Assembly (NCBI GenBank): GCA_030715135.1
Contig: JAUYVH010000002.1
Location: 248,001-312,000 of the forward strand
Source: Keguizhuia sedimenti
GTDB taxonomy: Bacteria; Pseudomonadota; Gammaproteobacteria; Burkholderiales; Burkholderiaceae_D
Reading direction: 5' to 3'
Length of the DNA stretch: 64,000 nucleotides
Under the pieces are notes generated by a model that had not been told where the DNA came from, did no database searches, and was given only the letters and a program-made list of their open reading frames with translations. Position numbers and translations under genes: made by a program. Position 1 is the stretch's first letter; every line of letters begins with the position of its first letter. Below, piece after piece: positions 49,590-58,724 of this stretch.

Positions 49590-51140
49590 ATGAATTTGCA
49601 TAAAACGCTCGCCACGGTTTCCGGCATGACCATGCTTTCGCGCGTGACCGGATTGATCCGCGAATTTCTCATCGCGCGCGCCTTTGGAGCATCGGCTTAT
49701 ACCGATGCTTTTTTCATTGCGTTTCGCATTCCCAACCTGCTGCGCAGATTGTTCGCCGAAGGGGCTTTTTCGCAGGCATTCGTCCCGATTCTAGCGGAAT
49801 ACAAATATCAAAAAGGCGAAGCTGCCACCAAAACACTGGTCGACCATGTGGCAACCATCCTGATCTGGAGCTTGCTTGGCACCTGCCTGCTAGGCATCTT
49901 GGGAGCGCCGGTCATCGTCTACTTTATTGCCACCGGCCTGAAATCGAGCGGGGACGCATTCGAGGTTGCAGTATCGATGACGCGCATCATGTTTCCGTAT
50001 ATCGGGTTCATGTCCTTCGTCGCTCTGTCCGGCGGCATATTGAATACCTGGCGGGAATTTAAAATTCCCGCGTTTACGCCGGTACTTCTGAATCTTTCCT
50101 TTATCGCGGCCGCGCTGTTTCTTGCGCCTTACCTGCAACAACCGATCTATGCACTTGCCATTGCAGTTGTAGCGGGAGGATTGCTGCAAATGGCTATCCA
50201 AGTGCCTGCCCTGATGAAGATCGGGATGCTTCCCCGCATTTCCTGGAATCTTCGACCAAGTTTGCAGGACGCAGGGGTGCGGCGTGTCATCAAGCAAATG
50301 ATCCCGGCAACGTTTGCCGTATCGATTGCTCAAATCAGCCTGATTATCAATACAAATATCGCGTCACACCTTCAGGACGGCAGTGTTTCCTGGTTGTCGT
50401 ATGCAGATCGTTTAATGGAGCTTCCTACCGGCTTACTGGGAGTGGCACTGGGCACAGTTTTGCTGCCCAGTCTTTCGAAAGCACATGCTGACGGCAATAC
50501 TGCGGAATACTCTGCACTGCTGGACTGGGGATTACGCTTGTCGTTCTTGCTAGCCATGCCAGCTGCCGTTGCCCTGGCAGTATTATCGGAACCTATTACG
50601 ACAACCTTGTTTCATTACGGAAAATTCGATACCTTGTCAGTCGCCATGACGGCAAAAGCCTTGATCGCTTACGGGGTTGGCTTGATTGGTTTAATCCTGG
50701 TGAAAATTCTTGCACCAGGATTTTATGCAAAACAGGATATTAAAACCCCGGTAAAAATCGGCATTGTCGTTCTGTTCCTGACCCAGGCGATGAATGCGCT
50801 TTTCGTTCCCTGGATCGCCCATGCTGGCCTCGCACTTTCGATCGGTCTTGGCGCATGTGTCAATGCGACCTTCTTGTATCGGGGATTGAAACGCCGCGGC
50901 ATTTATCAATCCCGTGGCGGCTGGGGAATATTTTTTGTAAAGTTGGCTTTGGCGCTTTGCCTGCTCGCAGGCATCGCATATTGGAGCGCGAGCCACTTTC
51001 AGTGGGTAGCCCTGCAAGCAACGCCTTTTTGGCGAGTGGGCATTTTGCTTGGCATCATCGGCATCTGCATGATCGGATATTTCGGCGCCCTGTTTGCAAT
51101 GGGTTTCCGCCTAAAGGATTTCAAGCGTATTTCTGGCTGA
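49590..51140 (+). CDS. murJ: Lipid II flippase MurJ
   Basis: 516 residues with about 14 membrane helices. Exports lipid II across the inner membrane for peptidoglycan synthesis. Start TLATVSGMTMLSRVTGLIRE is typical, as are DAFFIAFRIPNLLRRLFAEG and AFSQAFVPILAEYK. The ATG 49590 has no visible Shine-Dalgarno sequence. The SirB1-type gene follows after 42 bp on the same strand. Confidence 0.96.
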   Translation: MNLHKTLATVSGMTMLSRVTGLIREFLIARAFGASAYTDAFFIAFRIPNLLRRLFAEGAFSQAFVPILAEYKYQKGEAATKTLVDHVATILIWSLLGTCLLGILGAPVIVYFIATGLKSSGDAFEVAVSMTRIMFPYIGFMSFVALSGGILNTWREFKIPAFTPVLLNLSFIAAALFLAPYLQQPIYALAIAVVAGGLLQMAIQVPALMKIGMLPRISWNLRPSLQDAGVRRVIKQMIPATFAVSIAQISLIINTNIASHLQDGSVSWLSYADRLMELPTGLLGVALGTVLLPSLSKAHADGNTAEYSALLDWGLRLSFLLAMPAAVALAVLSEPITTTLFHYGKFDTLSVAMTAKALIAYGVGLIGLILVKILAPGFYAKQDIKTPVKIGIVVLFLTQAMNALFVPWIAHAGLALSIGLGACVNATFLYRGLKRRGIYQSRGGWGIFFVKLALALCLLAGIAYWSASHFQWVALQATPFWRVGILLGIIGICMIGYFGALFAMGFRLKDFKRISG

Positions 51141-51182
51141 TCCTTATCCTGGGTCTTTATTTGAGGCGGCCATGGTTATATC

Positions 51183-52031
51183 ATGGCTTTTATGACGCTC
51201 GCCTCCCTTGATTATTTTTCTGCCTTGGTCAGCCAGGACGATTCGATTCCCCTGTTTGAAGCTGCATTGTGTATTGCGCAGGACGCAGAGCCGGAGCTCG
51301 ATTTGTCCATGCCGCAAATACAGATCGATGTGTTGGCAGAAAGATTAAAGCGTCGCCTTTCAGACGATGCCTCAGATATACAAAAGCTTCGATTGCTTAA
51401 TCACTTTTTTTATTTCGAGTTAGGCTTCGGTGGCAATATCAACGATTACTATCATCCCGACAACAGCTACATTCATCGGGTGATCGCAACTCGACGCGGC
51501 ATTCCGATCTCGCTTGCAGTCGTATATATGGAGTTGGCGCAACAGATCGGGCTGGACGTAAAAGGGATCTCTTTTCCCGGGCATTTTCTGATGAAATTAT
51601 CAGTCCAGAGCGGAGAAATTATTCTCGATCCGTTCAACGGTGCAAGTCTGTCCCGGGAGGAGCTGGAACAACGTCTCGAACCCTATTTATTCCAGCACGA
51701 CGCAATCAACAGCATACCCCTAGGCGCATATCTGCAAACGGCACAGCCACGCGAAATTCTAGTTCGCATGCTACGCAATCTCAAATCTTTGTTCGTCGAG
51801 AATGGAGATTGGCACCGTTTGCTGGAAGTGCAGCAACGCTTGCATGTGCTCTTGCCGGACGACATTATAGAATTACGCGATCGTGGCCTTGCCTATGCAA
51901 GATTGGAATGTCCGCAGCCCGCCTTGATGGATTTGGAAGCGTACTTATCTCAACGACCTTATGCACCCGATAGTGAAGAAATTCGGCGCACAGTGTCTGA
52001 AATGCGCATCGCGATCAAGAAAATAAACTAG
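51183..52031 (+). CDS. SirB1-family protein (transglutaminase-like core with TPR)
   Basis: 282 residues. The N-terminal half is the SirB1/UPF0162 transglutaminase-like core: LRLLNHFFYFELGFGGNIND, IATRRGIPISLAVVYMELAQ and VKGISFPGHFLMKL. The C-terminal part has TPR-like helices (RLLEVQQRLHVLLPDDIIEL; RDRGLAYARLECPQPALMDL). No reaction is established. The usual active-site Cys is not obvious, so it may be non-enzymatic. Start ATG 51183 or 51192. It follows murJ by 42 bp and is convergent with the ABC-F gene. Confidence 0.9.
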   Translation: MAFMTLASLDYFSALVSQDDSIPLFEAALCIAQDAEPELDLSMPQIQIDVLAERLKRRLSDDASDIQKLRLLNHFFYFELGFGGNINDYYHPDNSYIHRVIATRRGIPISLAVVYMELAQQIGLDVKGISFPGHFLMKLSVQSGEIILDPFNGASLSREELEQRLEPYLFQHDAINSIPLGAYLQTAQPREILVRMLRNLKSLFVENGDWHRLLEVQQRLHVLLPDDIIELRDRGLAYARLECPQPALMDLEAYLSQRPYAPDSEEIRRTVSEMRIAIKKIN

Positions 52032-52133
52032 CAACAGCAATCCAAAAGATCACAACGACTGCTCGTCCGCATAGGAAGATGCGGCCTGGAATGATACGCT
52101 CATAATTTTTTGGTCTGCTTATCCTCTATCTCT

Positions 52134-54047
52134 TCAGCCTTTTTGACGGGCCTCGATTTCTTCCCATCGCTCCAGACTTTTGAGCAGCAAGGCATCGATT
52201 TCGGCGAACCGTTGATTCAACTCCTGCACCTGGTCGGCGTGATTTTTATAGAGCTCCGGATCAGTCAATCGTTGCGAAATGGACTGCTGCTCAGACTCCA
52301 GTTGTGCAATGAGAGCAGGCAACTCTTCCAGCTCGCGCTGCTCTTTGTAACTAAGCTTCTTTTGTTTGGGAAGAACGTTAGGTACCTGGTCTTTCTGAGG
52401 AGCTGCTGCATCGCGTTTCTGTGTTTCTTTTTCCTTGCTCGATTGATTCCCGGCGGTACGTGTCCTTTCCCAGTCACTGTAGCCGCCGATGTACTCCTTC
52501 CAATATCCATTGCCTTCGGATGCAATAACCTGCGTCACGACATTGTCAAGAAAGGTCCGGTCATGGCTTACCAGAAAGACAGTGCCATCGAAACCCGCCA
52601 GCAATTCTTCAAGCAACTCCAAGGTATCGATATCCAGGTCATTGGTCGGCTCGTCCAGCACGAGCACATTTGCCGGTTTTGCGAACAGGCGTGCCAGCAA
52701 CAAGCGATTCCGCTCTCCGCCGGAAAGAGACTTGACGGGGGAGCGAGCACGCTCCGCAGGAAAAAGAAAATCCGCCAGATAGGTCATCACATGCTTGCGC
52801 TGGCCGCTGATCTCGACCCATTCGCTACCCGGCGAAATGGTGTCGACCAGGCTGACTTCTTCGTTCAACTGCGCGCGCATCTGATCGAAATAGGCGACCT
52901 GCAATTTGGTTCCTTGCCTGACCGTCCCGGCATCAGGCGCCTCTTCTCCCAGTATCAGTTTCAATAAGGTGGTCTTTCCTGCGCCGTTCGGCCCGATCAA
53001 TCCAATCTTATCTCCACGCAGAATAGTGGCGCTGAAATCGCGCACGATCGCTTTCCCCTCGTAGGATTTGGAAACGTCTGTCAGTTCGGCCACAATCTTG
53101 CCCGACCGCTCGCCTGCGGCAAGATCCAGTTTTACCTGCCCTTGTTGCTCACGTCGTGCACTGCGAACCAGGCGTAACTGCTCCAGACGCCGCACCCTTC
53201 CCTCGTCGCGGGTTCGGCGCGCTTGCACGCCCTTGCGTATCCAGACTTCTTCCTGCGCCAGGAATTTATCGAACTTGGCATTTTCAACTGCTTCGATTTC
53301 CAGCTGTTCGGCCTTGCGAATCTGGTATGCACTGAAATTTCCCAGGAAGGAAAGCAGACGCCCGCGATCCAGCTCTACGATACGGGTAGCGACATTATCC
53401 AGAAAGCGGCGATCATGGGTAATGAACAGGACACTGCCTTTATAGTCGCGCAGCAGACTTTCCAGCCATTGAATTGAGGTCAAATCCAAATGGTTGGTCG
53501 GCTCATCCAGCAGCAATACGTCCGGCGAACCTACCAATGCACATGCCAGAGCCACCCTCTTTTGCGTTCCGCCAGAGAGATTTCCCATTAACGCATTCTT
53601 GTCGAGACTCAGGCGTTGCAGTGTGGTCTCAATACGGTTATTGATGTTCCACGCATCTGCGGCATCCAGTTGATCCTGGATTGCGTGCAAACGCTCCATC
53701 AGCCCCTCATTCGATTCCGAACCAAGCCGCAACGTCAAGGATTCATATTCATCGAGAAGCGACTGCACGGAGCCCATTTCAGCCGCAACAGCCTGAAATA
53801 CGGAAAGGTCCGGCTGGAACTGCGGCTCCTGCTTCACATAAGCGATTTTCAAGCCTTGCTGCATTACAAGCGAACCGTCATCCAATTTAGTCAGGCCAGC
53901 AATAATCTTCAGCAGTGACGATTTCCCGGCGCCATTACGCCCAATCAAGCCGACCCGCTCGCCAGCCTCCAACGAAAAATCCGCATGATCCAATAACGCT
54001 ACATGCCCGAACGCCAATTGCGCGTTGGTTAAAGTAATTACTGCCAT
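52134..54047 (-). CDS. uup: ABC-F family ATPase, Uup-like
   Basis: 637 residues, soluble, with two ABC domains and no membrane segments. Domain 1: LIGRNGAGKSSLLKIIAGL, signature LSGGTQKRVALACAL, DVLLLDEPTNHLDL. Domain 2: LIGPNGAGKTTLLKLILGE, signature LSGGERNRLLLARL, LVLDEPTNDLDI. A C-terminal coiled-coil tail (KKLSYKEQRELEELPALIAQ and onward) is the mark of the Uup branch, which acts on ribosomes and DNA. ATG 54047 begins MAVITLTNAQLAFGHVALLD; upstream codons add a non-family segment. Divergent from tRNA-Arg. Confidence 0.92.
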   Translation of the reverse strand: MAVITLTNAQLAFGHVALLDHADFSLEAGERVGLIGRNGAGKSSLLKIIAGLTKLDDGSLVMQQGLKIAYVKQEPQFQPDLSVFQAVAAEMGSVQSLLDEYESLTLRLGSESNEGLMERLHAIQDQLDAADAWNINNRIETTLQRLSLDKNALMGNLSGGTQKRVALACALVGSPDVLLLDEPTNHLDLTSIQWLESLLRDYKGSVLFITHDRRFLDNVATRIVELDRGRLLSFLGNFSAYQIRKAEQLEIEAVENAKFDKFLAQEEVWIRKGVQARRTRDEGRVRRLEQLRLVRSARREQQGQVKLDLAAGERSGKIVAELTDVSKSYEGKAIVRDFSATILRGDKIGLIGPNGAGKTTLLKLILGEEAPDAGTVRQGTKLQVAYFDQMRAQLNEEVSLVDTISPGSEWVEISGQRKHVMTYLADFLFPAERARSPVKSLSGGERNRLLLARLFAKPANVLVLDEPTNDLDIDTLELLEELLAGFDGTVFLVSHDRTFLDNVVTQVIASEGNGYWKEYIGGYSDWERTRTAGNQSSKEKETQKRDAAAPQKDQVPNVLPKQKKLSYKEQRELEELPALIAQLESEQQSISQRLTDPELYKNHADQVQELNQRFAEIDALLLKSLERWEEIEARQKG

Positions 54048-54128
54048 ATATATAGAAATGCCTAGCCAGAATGAGTGAGAAATGACGTGCAGCCGCTGCA
54101 AAATCCCGCAGGGATGTTTAGACTTACA

Positions 54129-54154
54129 TTGATTTATCGAGTGTCAGCTATAAT
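54129..54154 (+). promoter_or_regulatory. Probable promoter of tRNA-Arg
   Basis: A perfect TATAAT at 54149-54154 lies 38 nt before the tRNA. TTGATT at 54129-54134 is the best -35 match, but the 14-nt spacer is short, so the -35 part is uncertain. Confidence 0.5.
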
Positions 54155-54192
54155 CACGCCGTGGTTTGAAAATCATCGTTAGTTGAAAGCGT

Positions 54193-54267
54193 CTCGCCGT
54201 AGTTCAATGGATAGAACGAGTGCCTCCTAAGCGCTAGATACAGGTTCGATTCCTGTCGGCGGGACCA
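54193..54267 (+). tRNA. tRNA-Arg (anticodon CCT)
   Basis: A full cloverleaf is drawn from the sequence: acceptor CTCGCCG/CGGCGGG (one T-G pair), D-stem GTTC/GAAC, anticodon stem AGTGC/GCGCT with loop CTCCTAA (anticodon CCT, reads AGG), T-stem ACAGG/CCTGT with loop TTCGATT, discriminator A and an encoded CCA ending at 54267. It is a single tRNA and not part of a cluster. An imperfect hairpin (54268-54300) follows and may end the transcript. Confidence 0.95.
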
Positions 54268-54376
54268 AGATTTCAAGATTCCTCATAAGAATCAAAATCT
54301 TACCATATCCCTTTTGCAAGGGTCGCATTGAACGTCCTCGTCTCGGGCGTCAATGCCATTTTGTATCTGCTTCTGT

Positions 54377-55426
54377 TCACGATGCCGCACGGCGGTCGAT
54401 CAGATAATCCGTGATGCCGGCTGCCCCCCAAATCGCAAACAAGGTGACCCACGCCGTCAGCGCAAAGATGGACGCGCCCGATACGCCCGCACCTACTGCA
54501 CAACCGCCAGCAAGCATGCCTCCAAAGCCCATGAAGCCTGCACCGACCAAATAGCGCCGCATGCTTGGGCCGTCGCGAAAGCCCTCGAGCTTGAGTTCGC
54601 CACTGAACGAGGCCGCAAGGAAAGCTCCGATGAAGACGCCGGGCACGAGGCCGATGTCGAAATTCCAGGGATGGCCAGGCGGCGACATCACCAGCATCAG
54701 CACGTCGGCCGCGGGCCCCGTAAAGCTTAGCGCCTTGACCGGCACCACTTCAAAGGAGTTGGCCGATACCTGGTAATTGAACACCCACGCCACAGCCACC
54801 ATCGCGCCAACGCCGAAGCCGGCCAGCACAGTCTTCCAATCGGCCCGGCTGTGGATGGCGAAGAAAATTCCAGCCGCCAGCCACACTAACCCGAACAGCA
54901 GGCCTATTGTATGACTCAGGCCAAATTGGGTTAACAGGTCACGCACGCCGCCATCAATGATGGACCAGTTGCTGATCCATACGCGCAGAGGAGACAGCAC
55001 TCCATTCAGCGATGCCTGTGACACTACCGCGAAGACGAGTCCGGACAGCAGTGAGCGCAAATTGCCTGTGCCGGCCAGAACCAGCAGCCGGCTCGAGCAG
55101 CCGCGCGCCAGGATCATGCCGGAGCCGAACAGTAGGCCGCCAACCAATGCGCCGGACAAAGTGCCGGCCGTGGCCAATTGCCTGGCGTTGCCGACGTCAA
55201 GCACATCGGCCATGATAAAGCCTTGGGTCAGCACCAGCGCGGCGGAAAATGCCATCAGCCAGACCGACAGCTTCACCCCGAACCGGCCATGCATGGTCTC
55301 CAGCGCTGCGGAGCGCAGGCAAAAGCGTGAACGCTGCGCGAGTGCACCGAATACGATTCCGATGAGCAGCCCTCCGAGGGCGAGCAGCCGGTTCTCACCC
55401 AGCTCTCCGATAAGGCTTTCTAACAT
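54377..55426 (-). CDS. YeeE/YedE-family membrane protein (thiosulfate/sulfur transporter-like)
   Basis: 349 residues, about nine to ten membrane helices. The conserved Cys motifs of the family are present: QRSRFCLRSA near residue 35, ILARGCSSRLLVLAG near 107, and GGMLAGGCAVGAGVSG near the C-terminus. In characterised members these Cys residues pass thiosulfate across the membrane. AGGGAG lies just before ATG 55426. The usual rhodanese, TusA or ArsR-type partners are absent. It stands alone between tRNA-Arg and an AT-rich gene-free region, and may be a later acquisition. Confidence 0.88.
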   Translation of the reverse strand: MLESLIGELGENRLLALGGLLIGIVFGALAQRSRFCLRSAALETMHGRFGVKLSVWLMAFSAALVLTQGFIMADVLDVGNARQLATAGTLSGALVGGLLFGSGMILARGCSSRLLVLAGTGNLRSLLSGLVFAVVSQASLNGVLSPLRVWISNWSIIDGGVRDLLTQFGLSHTIGLLFGLVWLAAGIFFAIHSRADWKTVLAGFGVGAMVAVAWVFNYQVSANSFEVVPVKALSFTGPAADVLMLVMSPPGHPWNFDIGLVPGVFIGAFLAASFSGELKLEGFRDGPSMRRYLVGAGFMGFGGMLAGGCAVGAGVSGASIFALTAWVTLFAIWGAAGITDYLIDRRAAS

Positions 55427-56219
55427 TCATACTCCCTTTTGCCGGACACATCACATATTTCCTGTCTGCAAAATTAGAGCACAAATTAACTGGTAATAAT
55501 ATAGCTATGTGCGCATATGTTTATATATATGCATCTTAAGCGTATAGCTTAGTTGCATTCACCTATGGACCATGAGCCAACCGACCGTCAGCCAGCTCCA
55601 TCGTTGCACAGTTGGCGGCTCAGTGTAATTACTGGTAAGACGATAAGAGTTTATTCATACCAAAAATAACCAAAAGACCTTGACTCCAATATCGGAGCAC
55701 ATCTTCCTGTATTAAAGTTTGGTTGACGAGTCGAAGGCCGTGCCAATTTGCTGAGTATGTCCTTTGCCAATCGGCTGTCGGCGTATCTTGCGTAGTACAG
55801 ATGCATTTTGATTCTGCCAATACTAATTGCCATGCACCTTACTTATTCTTCCGCCGGCTTATAAAAGCACTAAGCTGATTAGGTTTTAACTTGGCAGATT
55901 TGTATTTTCCCCACGCCATAGCTATTGCACTTTGCTCATTTCCTGACTTGTTTCAGTTGGACATTAGCGCTCGTTTGTTTCTAGTTTTTCTAGATTTTTG
56001 TTCTTCACGGGAAATCTTTTGGCCAAATATGTAAAAAAAGTACTTTCTACTGTGATTTATTCTTGAATTTAAGTAAAATTACTACGATTAAATTCAAAAG
56101 CACTTAAACTAATTAAATATTTGGTGTCAAACGCGACTAAGGCGGTACCGAACTTCTACCTAAAAACGGGGGAAGTGACAGATTAACCGATGTGCGACAT
56201 CTCCTATAGAGACGAAACT
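55427..56219. other. AT-rich region without a supported gene
   Basis: About 790 bp between the YeeE/YedE gene and the small ORF at 56220, markedly AT-rich from about 55480 and again at 55980-56130. ORFs of about 60 codons occur on the minus strand (55629-55833), but I recognise no family in them and they lack ribosome sites. No terminal repeats, transposase trace or tRNA fold is seen. Confidence 0.5.
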
Positions 56220-56435
56220 ATGGAAAATCAAAGTATCGACAATTTGATCGAACAATTAACGAACGTGACATACGGCAGCGGAGTCGAGGCACGTGAAAAG
56301 CATGTCTTCAAGGAAGCCGTGCTGGGTTTGATCAGGCTTGCACGTGCCGAACAAATACGTGACATGAAAATCGATGTCGCACAGCTGATGTGCGCGCCGC
56401 ATCATGATCTGCATTCCTATTCCGAAGTTGATTGA
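56220..56435 (+). CDS. Small hypothetical protein (71 aa)
   Basis: 71 residues, acidic and mostly helical in appearance. Segments: SIDNLIEQLTNVTYGSGVEA, KEAVLGLIRLARAEQIRDMK, and a His-rich end MCAPHHDLHSYSEVD. ATG 56220 has GAGACGA upstream; an in-frame ATG at 56190 would add 10 residues. No membrane segment or signal peptide. I do not recognise a family. The composition looks coding, unlike the AT-rich flanks. It is flanked on both sides by gene-free DNA. Confidence 0.6.
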   Translation: MENQSIDNLIEQLTNVTYGSGVEAREKHVFKEAVLGLIRLARAEQIRDMKIDVAQLMCAPHHDLHSYSEVD

Positions 56436-56780
56436 TTGCAGTCCAATTAATCATTGCATCCCTTGTTTGCGGGCGGCTTTGAAATTCATATTGCTTAGTG
56501 ACCAGCGGACTGCTCCGGCTCTGCTGGTTGCATAGCGATTAATTAACGCCTGCCCGCCCCTCTCCACCTTTCCTATATTCAATTCACTTCGTGTTGAAAT
56601 TTGTAAGGTAATGTAAAGCCCGCATAATTCAGCAACTAAACATTTTTTCTTAAATCTATTTGATAGTAGCGAAAATGTTTAGAACTTGTCTTATACGTCG
56701 CTCCGTTTTTAATTGACGTGCCCTCTTTGTTCTACGCTTTCGCATCAATCGATTGCTTATGTGCATCTACAGGAGGAGTC
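56436..56780. other. Intergenic region before the glycine-zipper lipoprotein
   Basis: About 345 bp, AT-rich, no supported gene. ACCAGC (56499) with GCTGGT (56522) forms a weak long-loop hairpin with no T-run. It presumably holds the promoter of the gene at 56781. Confidence 0.4.
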
Positions 56781-57269
56781 ATGAAGACACATCTTAAAAT
56801 TACAGCAGCCTTGATTACTTCGGGTACGCTGTTGATCGGTTGCTCCAGCCCGCAACAGCCCGTGGTATCACAGTCCTATCCGCAACAAACCTATCCTAGT
56901 ACCGCACCGGCTTATTCCACAAGTTATGGCGTGGTAGATTCTATCCAAATGGTGAATCCCGGCACTACATCGAGTGGTGGAATCGGAGTCGGCGCAGTGA
57001 CCGGCGGTGTCGTCGGCGGTGTATTAGGAAATCAGGTTGGCAGCGGCACGGGACGAAAAGCCGCAACTGCCGCGGGCGCAATTGGAGGCGCAGTCCTCGG
57101 CCATCAGGTTCAGGAACGCAACCGCGCTTCCCAGGCTCAGGCGCCTTTATATCAAATAGGTGTACGGCTTGATAACGGCACTTACCAAACGATTTCGCAG
57201 GAAAATGTAGCGGACATTAGCGTAGGTAGCCGTGTACGCATAGAAAACGGGCGTGCTTACCGTTATTGA
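56781..57269 (+). CDS. Glycine-zipper 2TM-domain outer-membrane lipoprotein (SlyB/17-kDa antigen-like)
   Basis: 162 residues. AGGAGGAG (56771-56778) sits just before ATG 56781, an unusually strong ribosome site. The signal ends in the lipobox LLIGCSS, so the mature protein starts at the lipidated Cys. A Gln/Pro/Tyr/Ser-rich linker follows, then the glycine zipper with GAVTGGVVGGVLGNQVGSG and AGAIGGAVLGHQVQ. The C-terminal part (YQIGVRLDNGTYQTISQENV) ends with VGSRVRIENGRAYRY, typical of this family. Members support envelope integrity. Confidence 0.9.
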   Translation: MKTHLKITAALITSGTLLIGCSSPQQPVVSQSYPQQTYPSTAPAYSTSYGVVDSIQMVNPGTTSSGGIGVGAVTGGVVGGVLGNQVGSGTGRKAATAAGAIGGAVLGHQVQERNRASQAQAPLYQIGVRLDNGTYQTISQENVADISVGSRVRIENGRAYRY

Positions 57270-57308
57270 TTGTCCTGAATACTGCTGTTTTGCTTGTTTC
57301 GAAACCAT

Positions 57309-57347
57309 GGCTTGGCGTGATATCAAGAATCATCGCCAAGCCGTTTT
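57309..57347 (+). terminator. Terminator of the glycine-zipper lipoprotein gene
   Basis: GGCTTGGCG (57309-57317) and CGCCAAGCC (57334-57342) form a 9-bp stem with a 16-nt loop that may pair further, followed by GTTTTTATTT. It lies about 40 bp after the stop. The following 270 bp up to 57618 hold nothing else I can support. Confidence 0.85.
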
Positions 57348-57617
57348 TATTTCAGGACACAAGAGCAATATGCCTCAAAGCCTCTGCATAAAATTTGAGC
57401 GTGCATCTGCAAATTAAGTTACTCCCAATTGAACACCTTCACAGGCATCATTCTTCCCGGAATCAAAGCAGGTCGCTATGAAATGCAGCACTGGCACTTA
57501 AAAAGTCGGAAGACGTATAGCAGAATGTGAAATTTCTTGGGTTTTCGCTTTTTGTCCCCATATCAAATGGGCCATTCGAATAAGGATGGGCTAACGCAAT
57601 GAATGAAGGAGAATGCC

Positions 57618-57929
57618 ATGTTGTTTCGCTTACGTCGGCTTTTGAAATCTACAGGACGGGAACTCGCCGTCTTATGGTATGCGTGCCGTCATCCTGGTAC
57701 GCCGTTGGCGATCAAGTTAGGAGCGCTCGCGCTGGCCGTCTACTTCTTCAGTCCCTTGGACTTCGTGCCGGACGGTCTTCCGATCCTGGGCTGGATCGAT
57801 GATGTGACCTTGTTGGCAGTCCTGATTCCGGCCTTAACCAAACTGGTCCCGCAGACAGTTCTTTCCTCCGCACATGACGGAGCGGATCGCTTATTTTCCA
57901 AAAAACTTTTCCGGCGGAACCGCAGCTGA
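57618..57929 (+). CDS. YkvA-family membrane protein (DUF1232)
   Basis: 103 residues. The DUF1232 core is clear: PLAIKLGALALAVYFFSPLD, followed by FVPDGLPILGWIDDVTLLAV. Two hydrophobic stretches suggest an inner-membrane protein. The C-terminus is basic (KKLFRRNRS). AAGGAG (57606-57611) precedes ATG 57618; the in-frame ATG 57603 overlaps this site and is unlikely. The function of the family is unknown. It converges with livF, which ends 69 bp further. Confidence 0.88.
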   Translation: MLFRLRRLLKSTGRELAVLWYACRHPGTPLAIKLGALALAVYFFSPLDFVPDGLPILGWIDDVTLLAVLIPALTKLVPQTVLSSAHDGADRLFSKKLFRRNRS

Positions 57930-57998
57930 TCCACTCCGGATTGGCGTGACGGGAAATCGCCGCTGCCCATCTGCGCGCACTTTTAAAACAAGAGCCGC

Positions 57999-58724
57999 TT
58001 ATTCTTCTCCCAGATAAGCGGCTTTTACACGAGGATCGTTGAGCATGGCATTGGCGTTGCCGTTCATCGTAATGACGCCTGATTCCATGACATAACTGCG
58101 GTGCGCTGCTTCCAATGCCAGCTTGGCGTTTTGCTCAACCAGCAGGATAGTGACACCTTGCGCCGATACGTCACGAATCACTTCAAAGATCTTCTCCACC
58201 ATGATGGGTGACAATCCCATCGACGGCTCATCCAGCAACAGCAGTCTTGGATGGCACATCAATGCGCGCGCCATCGCGAGCATCTGCTGTTCGCCGCCCG
58301 ACAGCGTTCCGGCTAACTGCGACGAGCGCTCGCGCAGACGCGGAAAAAAGCTGAACCACTTTTCGATATCTTCCTGGATTCCTGCCTTGTCATTGCGGAT
58401 GTAGGCTCCCATCAACAGATTTTCTTCCACCGTCATGCGGGTGAACACGCCGCGTCCTTCCGGCACCATCACCAGATGCTTTTTAACAAGCTCGAAAGAA
58501 TTTATTCCTTTGATCGCTTGGCCGTCGAAATCAATATGCCCCTCTACGCGGCATTGCGGAAGTGTGCCGGTGATCGCCTTCAGCACCGTCGTCTTGCCGG
58601 CGCCGTTTGCACCGATCAATGCAATGAGTTCGCCCGAGGCGACTTCGAGATCGATACCTTTGACTGCCTGAATCCCACCGTAAGCAACTCTTAAACCGGC
58701 CACTTTCAACAAGTTTGCCGCCAT
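57999..58724 (-). CDS. livF: Branched-chain amino acid ABC transporter ATP-binding protein LivF
   Basis: 241 residues. One of two ATPases of the LivHMGF-type importer. Walker A IGANGAGKTTVLKAITG, signature LSGGEQQMLAMARALM, Walker B LLLLDEPSMGLSP, and the switch His region replaced by ILLVEQNAKLAL as in LivF proteins. Start ATG 58724 overlaps the livG stop by one base (TGATG), with GGAGG upstream. Last gene of livHMGF. Confidence 0.94.
   Translation of the reverse strand: MAANLLKVAGLRVAYGGIQAVKGIDLEVASGELIALIGANGAGKTTVLKAITGTLPQCRVEGHIDFDGQAIKGINSFELVKKHLVMVPEGRGVFTRMTVEENLLMGAYIRNDKAGIQEDIEKWFSFFPRLRERSSQLAGTLSGGEQQMLAMARALMCHPRLLLLDEPSMGLSPIMVEKIFEVIRDVSAQGVTILLVEQNAKLALEAAHRSYVMESGVITMNGNANAMLNDPRVKAAYLGEE

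Noticed and set aside
54268..54376. Integrated element attached at tRNA-Arg
   Set aside because: I found no repeat of the tRNA 3' end downstream and no integrase gene, so no attachment sites can be claimed.
55629..55833. Short minus-strand ORFs as genes or transposase remnants
   Set aside because: No ribosome site, no recognisable family, and AT-rich non-coding-like composition.
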